Below, piece by piece: positions 58,061 to 64,000 of a stretch of 64,000 bases of DNA. Source of the stretch: Chrysemys picta bellii (taxonomy: Eukaryota > Chordata > Testudines > Emydidae). The notes beneath the pieces were generated by a model that did not search any database, was not told the origin of the DNA, and was given only the letters and a program-made list of their open reading frames with translations. How positions within the stretch are numbered: position 1 is the first letter of the stretch; every line of letters starts with the position of its first letter. The translations under genes were made by a program, and so were the position numbers. The stretch lies in the NCBI RefSeq assembly GCF_011386835.1, contig NC_088796.1:88705468-88769467 (forward strand), read 5' to 3'.

Positions 58061-60750
58061 AGGAACTAATATTTGCATAAAGGAGTATATGTTATGTGCC
58101 CTTTTAAAGCATGGTGGACCTGTCACTTTAATGTGTGGCACTTCAGGATGAATTCTGGCTGAGTTTGCCAAAGCTTAGTCCAAGGATCTCAAAAAAGAGA
58201 GCCTCTCCACAGCCCTTCTATTGGCCCTGGTTTAAAGCCATAATATGGCCCACAGTAGTTAGAAATGGAAACAGTTTATAAAATCATACAACCCATATCC
58301 TTGCAAATGCAGGATTATTTTCTACACTATATTCTCTTGTGTTTTGTCCAGTCTGGTGTTAATAGCTAGAAGTGATGGGGCTTTCACCACTTCCCTTTCA
58401 CTGTCTGATATATCCCAGTCTCAGGAAATTTTCCCTTTCTTAATTTCATCCCACTCCTCTTAATTATACCCCTGTGTACTAACCTAAATATTTATTCTCC
58501 CTTCTTGGTGTTTATAAGTATTGGACCAGATCCTCAGCTGGTGTTACACCGTTGAAGAAAGTAGTTATGCTGATTTATACCAACTGAAGATTAAGTCAGT
58601 GGAGCTACACTGATTTGCACCAACTGGGGATCTGACCTTTCCAATATTTGCAGACAGTTATTTGTCCCCTCCCTCCGCCCCCACTTAGTCATCACTGTAC
58701 CAAGCTAAACATTCTTAGCTCTCTTAGGGTTGCACATGGTATACCAATGGTAAACTTAGTGTATATGAGCTTCTGACAAACAGATCTTGGCAGTTCTACC
58801 TCCCAAATCCTAGTGCTTTTACAATAGACAGAAAACACAACGGACAGAATGTCCTTCTGGAAAAGGACCAAATATTAACTGTTAAAATTCAAACAAGGGA
58901 ATACGAGTCAGGCAATGAAGATTGCAGATTGTGGGTTTTTTCCCCATCAGAAATGAGAAATGAAATCCAGTTTGGATTTTTATTAAAAGCTGTAGCTGTC
59001 TGTGCTCTGAAACACCCTGGAGGTCTATAGATGATATCAGTATATAAATATTCAGGGCTTCCTGAGTATTTTTTTCAAAACAGACTCCATCCCCTCCCCT
59101 TCAATTTCTTTGACCTTTAGAAAACAGTCATTATTTGTAGCTTGATTTTTTCAAGATGTTCTCCAGTACATAAAGATGGCAGTGAATTCAATTTAAAAGT
59201 CAACTCGAGAAATGCAGTATAATCATCAGAAGATAGCATTGCTTTAGGCATGATTTGATTAAGTGAACAGCCATTCAAAATATTTTACCTTGGAGCATAT
59301 TTTATCCTATTCAAAGGAGCTGACTTCCTTCAACACTGCAGCCAAAGTATTTTACAAGCGATATGATATTTGAATTATCCACAGGCATATGTACAGATAC
59401 AGTATATTGCTGTATCTGAGATGACTCTTCTTTGCTGTTGCTATAAAATACTGTAGAAAGGACTGATATATCCAAAGTTTTTTTTTTTCTCTCCCTTGAA
59501 GGGAGTAATGCTTTCATGATTTCCCACAGAACAGCTGCAAAAATACCCTCAATCTGGCATCTGGAATTCTTGAAAGTGACTTGTGGATTTGTGGCTAATG
59601 AAACATTGCAAAATAACACTCACCATGTTGTAAAAAAATACCCGTAATGGTTTATTAGCCTTTTGCATGACAAAAATGAAAGGTGCCCCAAGCGTATTAT
59701 TCTGTTATAATTATAAAAAGCATAAAATGAGAAAGAAACAGTGCAAATACCTGAATGTTCTGCAGTAGAACCTGATGTGGAGACATGTCTTTATAACCTC
59801 AAAAAAGAATTAAAGACTGTGTGGTATTAAAAATCATAATAAGATGACTGGAGAAGCTCAGTGAAAATCAGAGGAGTTATGCCTGATTTGCATCAGAATG
59901 AGATCAAAATCTGGCCCCAAATATTTGCACTAATTCTATATTATCCAAGACAAGAATTTGTTTTTAAGATATGACCAGATTATGGTGGACATAGTAATCC
60001 ATTACTAGTCAGGGCCGATAGTAGATGACTATGCCTGGCAGCAAGGAGGGGAGAGGGAAAGAACTGTTTTTTTCCAATCTCTCCTCAGCTCATTAGACAC
60101 AACACACACCTATTATGTACCTATATATTCCTTTCAGAGATTTCAATTTATTATCATTACAAAACAGGACATAGCAAGATACCGTACATATTCCTATTTC
60201 CAATTATATAATTATCTTGTGCACTAAAATGTTTATTACATAAACTAGCTTTTGCATCATAAACAAATGTTCTGATCAGTTTGCTTGGGAGAAAGAAAGC
60301 CTTATTGATTTGTGCTTTATTGCAAAATAAAGATCAGCTTCAGTAATCAATACTTCCTTAACTCAGCCACTTACTAGGAGTTCTGAGAGAAACTGATATG
60401 CAGTTTGGCACAGATTGGCACACTCGATGGCAGAACAAGAGGGTATTGGGTGGAGCAGCCCAAGGAAGTTGCAGGGGTATGAGCAATGGCTCTACAACTA
60501 TGGGGATCCACTGGCCATAACTCACATAACACATAGGTTTCAGCAGCCACAGAACAGCTGTACTGAGACTCTCACTCTGCTGCCCCAAGTTGGGGAGGAA
60601 GAATCTGCTTTCTTATTGTCCCCCTGTAGGTTCCATGCACAAAGCTTTGCTCAGGGACCAAGATCTGCCCCTTGAGTGAGTATTCACCCCAGTGCATAGA
60701 ACCATCACAAAGGCCATGAATCATATTGGTTCACTGAGGCCCAATTTGGG
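58061..60750. other. No gene recognised; pseudo-palindromes
   Basis: 58523-58638 (GGACCAGATCCTCAGCTGGTG ... CAACTGGGGATCTGACC) belongs to the short palindrome family, with a weak relative at 59868-59925. ORFs at 59311-59619 and 60358-60675 show no recognised domain. Confidence 0.4.
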
Positions 60751-61123
60751 GTGATTAAATTGGACTTCAGTAGTGCATAGGCCTTGAGGCACTACAGTTG
60801 GGAGGTTTGATTCCCAGTGTGGGTAGATAGACTTGTGCTAGCTCCGCTCCAGCCAGTACTCTCAAAGTATCAGTGTAGATGTTGCATGGGCAGAGGCTCA
60901 GGCTAGCTACCCAAGTTCAGACCTAGGGGGATGGGCGAGCTCAGACTTGGGTGGCTATCCTGAGCCACCACCCATGCTGCAACACCCATGCTGCTATTTT
61001 TAGTGCACTGGCTTGAGTAGAGCTAGCACAAGTCTTTCTACCCACGCTGGGAATCAAACCTCCCAGCAGCAGTGCACACCTATTCCACAAGGTCTATACA
61101 CTACTAAAGTCCAATTTAAACAC
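60751..61123. mobile_element. Large palindromic MITE (373 bp)
   Basis: Outer arms GATTAAATTGGACTTCAGTAG and CTACTAAAGTCCAATTTAAAC, inner arms TTGGGAGGTTTGATTCCCAG and CTGGGAATCAAACCTCCCAG, then GGGTAGATAGACTTGTGCTAG with its mirror. Arms exceed 80 bp each. The loop region carries further mirrored CCACCCATGCTGC blocks. No target duplication was confirmed. It shares one arm with 55545-55665. Confidence 0.8.
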
Positions 61124-61691
61124 ACGCAGGCTGTCTCTCTGCACATGAGTGAATTGCACTCTTGGTGACCATAAATAACTATTGGCTTCAGAAGGAATAA
61201 CTTGTGCTCTTCTTGAGCCCATTCAGATGTGTGGCAAGTAAGGAGTTGCCTGAATATATGAATATTTTAGAGTTCATACAAAGCTCCAAATGCATACTCT
61301 CACTCTCACAAATATCGTGTGGATTTGAACACTCCTTGGACAATGCTGGATCCAAAAATCATGCTTGTATGAAAACAATAAGAGTTTTCAGCATTTAACA
61401 TAAATATTAGAAGAAAATTATTTTGATATCTGCAAGACACATCTTCTTATTTTGTTTATCTCCATAATTAGAACATTCAAAAGACAGAAGGTTTTTTAAC
61501 CCTAGATAAACTATGAAATAATTTAAATGATCTTTTACTACACCTTAAAAAACAAGCGAGATAGAAGGAGACAAGATAGAAGAGCAATTATTCCACCCAG
61601 CATCCTCAACACTCTTCCTCCATTTCTTTGCTTTCCCAGCTTCCTCCTGGCTTCTTTTACCGACCAATATCTTGCCATCTGTTTCCTACAT

Positions 61692-61990
61692 CAGGGTTTC
61701 TCAACCTGTGGGTCATGACCCAAAACTGGGTTACCAGAATGCATCAATGAGTCACAAGGCTAGCTAGGCTCAACTCACCACTCCGGGCATTGCGCTGCTC
61801 TGGTTAAGACCAGCCTCCCATCTACATGATGACAGGGGGCTGGCCAGGCCAAATTTGAGCAAGTGGTGCTGCAACATGTGCCTGGTTGCAATGCCACTAA
61901 CAAATTTTGTCTCAGGTAGCTCCCTTGCCCCATCTAGCATTCATATTCTCAGTGATGTCCCAAAAGTGGGTGTGATTTGAGCCCAAAGTG
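61692..61990. repeat. Worn hAT-like element
   Basis: Starts CAGGGTTTCTCAACCTGTGGG, a typical hAT end, followed by TCATGACCCAAAACTGGG. At about 61955-61990 CCAAAAGTGGGTGTGATTTGAGCCC may be internal or near the right side, but the right terminus is not clear. Confidence 0.5.
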
Positions 61991-62851
61991 AGAGTTTTCA
62001 ATCTTGTGCATCAGTTGTTTATATAGTACCATCTTGGGCTGGGCTCTGCCTAATTTTGAGCTCCTTGAACTTCATGGGTTCAAAAGTCCAACTCAGACAC
62101 TAATATTATTAGGTTCACATTCCACTTAGGAGGCACTAGAGCTCCCTGAACTATTCATACCAAGCTATTTATTTGACAATTTAGTCCCATTTTCTGTTAA
62201 CAAATTATCCACAGACAGACAAAGATTTTGACACATTTGTTTATTATTCAATGAATGGTTTATGAGAATGTATTTCAGTCTATGGAATGCTTACAACTAT
62301 TTGCCATGATTTCAGCTTCAAGCGTTTACTAATTGTAATTTGCAATTTATGCTGAGATTGTTCACATCATGCTGTTTCTCCTCCCTGTTTGGATGACTCC
62401 AAAATTCACAAAGAGCTTTCAAGATGGCTGCATTGAACAGTGCTGGTACAAATACTCATGCAAATATTCACATACTGGTATGGGGATTGTGATGTGTCAT
62501 TCCATATTCTTTATGAAAATATGCATATGATACAAATATAACATAACTGAGATATACTTTATGCAAGATGGCTCATGTGAGATATCATGATTTACTGCTA
62601 ACACTTCAGGTACGACAATGGAAAAGCCAGACAGGGCGGATGGCCCATCAGTGAGGACAATAGACTGTGAAAAGCTTGGCCTTCCTGTGGATGCTCCATA
62701 CTGCCACTGACTCATGGATGCTGTGATCCTACAGAGTCAGGTGGTCTTGTCACCTGATACTAAAACATTACCTGGGACTTCTTATAACTTTCCACTGTAA
62801 GGGAAGGGGGGGTCAAGTTTGGGAAACAAAGAATTCCCACCTTATGTAAAT

Positions 62852-62861
62852 CCTATTTAAG
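62852..62861 (+). promoter_or_regulatory. TATA-like box of the solo LTR
   Basis: CCTATTTAAG followed by a G-rich stretch, placed about 365 bp into the LTR as expected for the end of U3. Activity is unknown. Confidence 0.4.
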
Positions 62862-63180
62862 GGTGGGGAGGAAGGCAAACAGGACTCCTCCTTTCCATGG
62901 CTGGTCTGCCCAAGAAGAAAGACAGCAAAGGGGAAGGCAAGGGGGAAGTCCAGACTGAGACGGGTCTAGTCTGAAAAGGAATATAACTGGAACTCTGAAG
63001 CACAGAAGCTTTGCAAACTGCCTGCAACAATATCTAGGGTGAGAAATACTATTTGTATCCAATTTCTTTAGTGAAACTAGCTTAGTTTGCGTGTTTGATT
63101 TCATTTGCTTAGTAATCTGCTTTGTTCTGTTTGTTACCCCTTTTACCACTTAAAATCTGCCTTTTATAGTTTTGTTTATT

Positions 63181-63186
63181 ATTAAA
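63181..63186 (+). promoter_or_regulatory. ATTAAA polyadenylation signal of the solo LTR
   Basis: ATTAAA lies in an AT-rich stretch about 330 bp downstream of the TATA-like box and just upstream of a G-run and GTGTGCAC, consistent with the R/U5 boundary. Confidence 0.4.
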
Positions 63187-63691
63187 CCCAATTTCTGTAA
63201 TTTCTAATGGGGGGGAGAAGTGTGCACACCTCTCTCCACACTGAGGGAGGGGGGCGAATTTCATAGTATATCTTTGGGTCTGCACTCAGAGGGAGGTGGA
63301 CATCTGAGTTCTGGAGAAAGTCCCTTAAGCTGAGTCTTCCCAGAGCGGATCTCGGTCTCTCTGTGCAGCTGGGTGTGGCCCTGCCTGTGTGCTTGGCTGG
63401 AAAAGGCTGGGGAGCCGAGCCCAGCAAGACCAGGTAAAAGAGGGCCCAGGCTGGCAGAACAGTCTGACTCAGTGGCGTCCCAGCCCACCAGGTGACATCC
63501 AGGGGGTCTAACCCATCACAGGGATTTGCAATACTTTTCTTTCTGCAAACATCTCTGTGAACAAAATTTCAATCCAAAGAACATCCTTGAAAAGCAAATA
63601 AAAGGGGTCACAAGAGAATCAAAGCTAATTTATGACTTATGGAAATAAATACTGCAAAAAAAAGTCTCTCTCAAGTTTTGGAAGGAACTAC

Positions 63692-63692
<1 letters not shown>

Positions 63693-63722
<30 letters not shown>

Positions 63723-63737
63723 GAGAGAGAAAGAAAG
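63693..63737. repeat. Poly-A plus (GA)n microsatellite
   Basis: About 20 A residues pass into GAGAGA repeats and GAAAGAAAG. The 96-codon minus frame here is low-complexity. Confidence 0.9.
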
Positions 63738-64000
63738 AAGGTGGCAGAGAGCATAAATGGGGTGGGGAGTGGAATAGAGAGTAGACAGAGTGGGACTGGG
63801 ATAAAGGGAACAGAGATGGAATAAAGAAGAAATGTTAATGAAAAATGACTACAGCATGTGTGTATACACACATACACACAGCCTGTTTCCAAGCCAGTTG
63901 TTTGTGCTAGTTTAACTTTTTGAGCCTCTGTCTCTTTATATAGAAAAATAAATGCTCCCAAAAAATCAGAAGTGCTATTGCAAAAAAATGTGTTAAGTCT

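Larger units (their letters stand above)
62488..63520 (+). mobile_element. Solo LTR (1,033 bp) with 5-bp target duplication
   Basis: Begins TGTGATGTGTCATTCC and ends GGTCTAACCCATCACA; GGGAT flanks it exactly (62483-62487 and 63521-63525). A CCTATTTAAG TATA-like box (62852-62861) and an ATTAAA signal (63181-63186) define plausible U3, R and U5 regions in plus orientation. I recognise it as a turtle endogenous-retrovirus-type LTR. No internal genes are present, so it is a solo LTR. Frames of 75-98 codons on the minus strand are artefacts. Confidence 0.9.

Overview
The window is vertebrate nuclear DNA, almost certainly from a turtle. It is AT-rich and dense in decayed transposable elements. The longest open frame is 195 codons and low-complexity. 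Repeat types I recognise by memory of their sequence (no database search was possible) are: CR1 LINE 3' ends and a CR1 reverse-transcriptase fragment; Penelope-like elements (PLEs) whose 3' region carries a hammerhead-ribozyme-like motif; MITEs with TCTACACTA/TAGTGTAGA ends that resemble the Chompy elements reported in crocodilians; hAT elements with CAGTGGTTCTCAAAC ends; two solo LTRs; and old CORE/MIR-type SINEs. This mix fits a turtle best; a crocodilian is the main alternative.

Layout. 1-12 kb: MITE fragments, a small hAT at 2535-2910, a larger hAT at 8350-9221 with a second 123-bp hAT-type element inside it, and a CR1 3' end at 11889-12141. 12-17 kb: an AT-rich stretch with a polyadenylation hexamer, LTR-like material, a MITE nested in a MITE (14772-15323), and a perfect fold-back PLE insertion (15787-16006). 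17-29 kb: mostly old unique DNA with a few ancient repeats. 29-31 kb: a solo LTR with 4-bp target duplication and a GT/AT microsatellite. 32-38 kb: a GC-rich patch, a MIR-like SINE and a CR1 fragment. 38-44 kb: several MITEs and a PLE whose endonuclease-region frame is split by a second fold-back PLE. 44-51 kb: a CR1 3' end, a TIR repeat, tRNA-like inverted heads, and two hATs. 51-56 kb: PLE 3' ends and a CpG-rich MITE nested in a MITE. 56-64 kb: a 373-bp palindromic MITE and a 1,033-bp solo LTR with 5-bp target duplication.

I see no convincing protein-coding gene, rRNA, tRNA or CRISPR array. Two weak gene candidates are recorded with low confidence: a possible small terminal exon near 6.5 kb and a 3'-UTR-like stretch near 12.6-13.2 kb. 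The window is either intergenic or inside a long intron. The most interesting content is the set of PLE 3' ends: two are fold-back insertions with perfect target duplications of 12 and 15 bp, and several keep a hammerhead-like core with covarying stem II.
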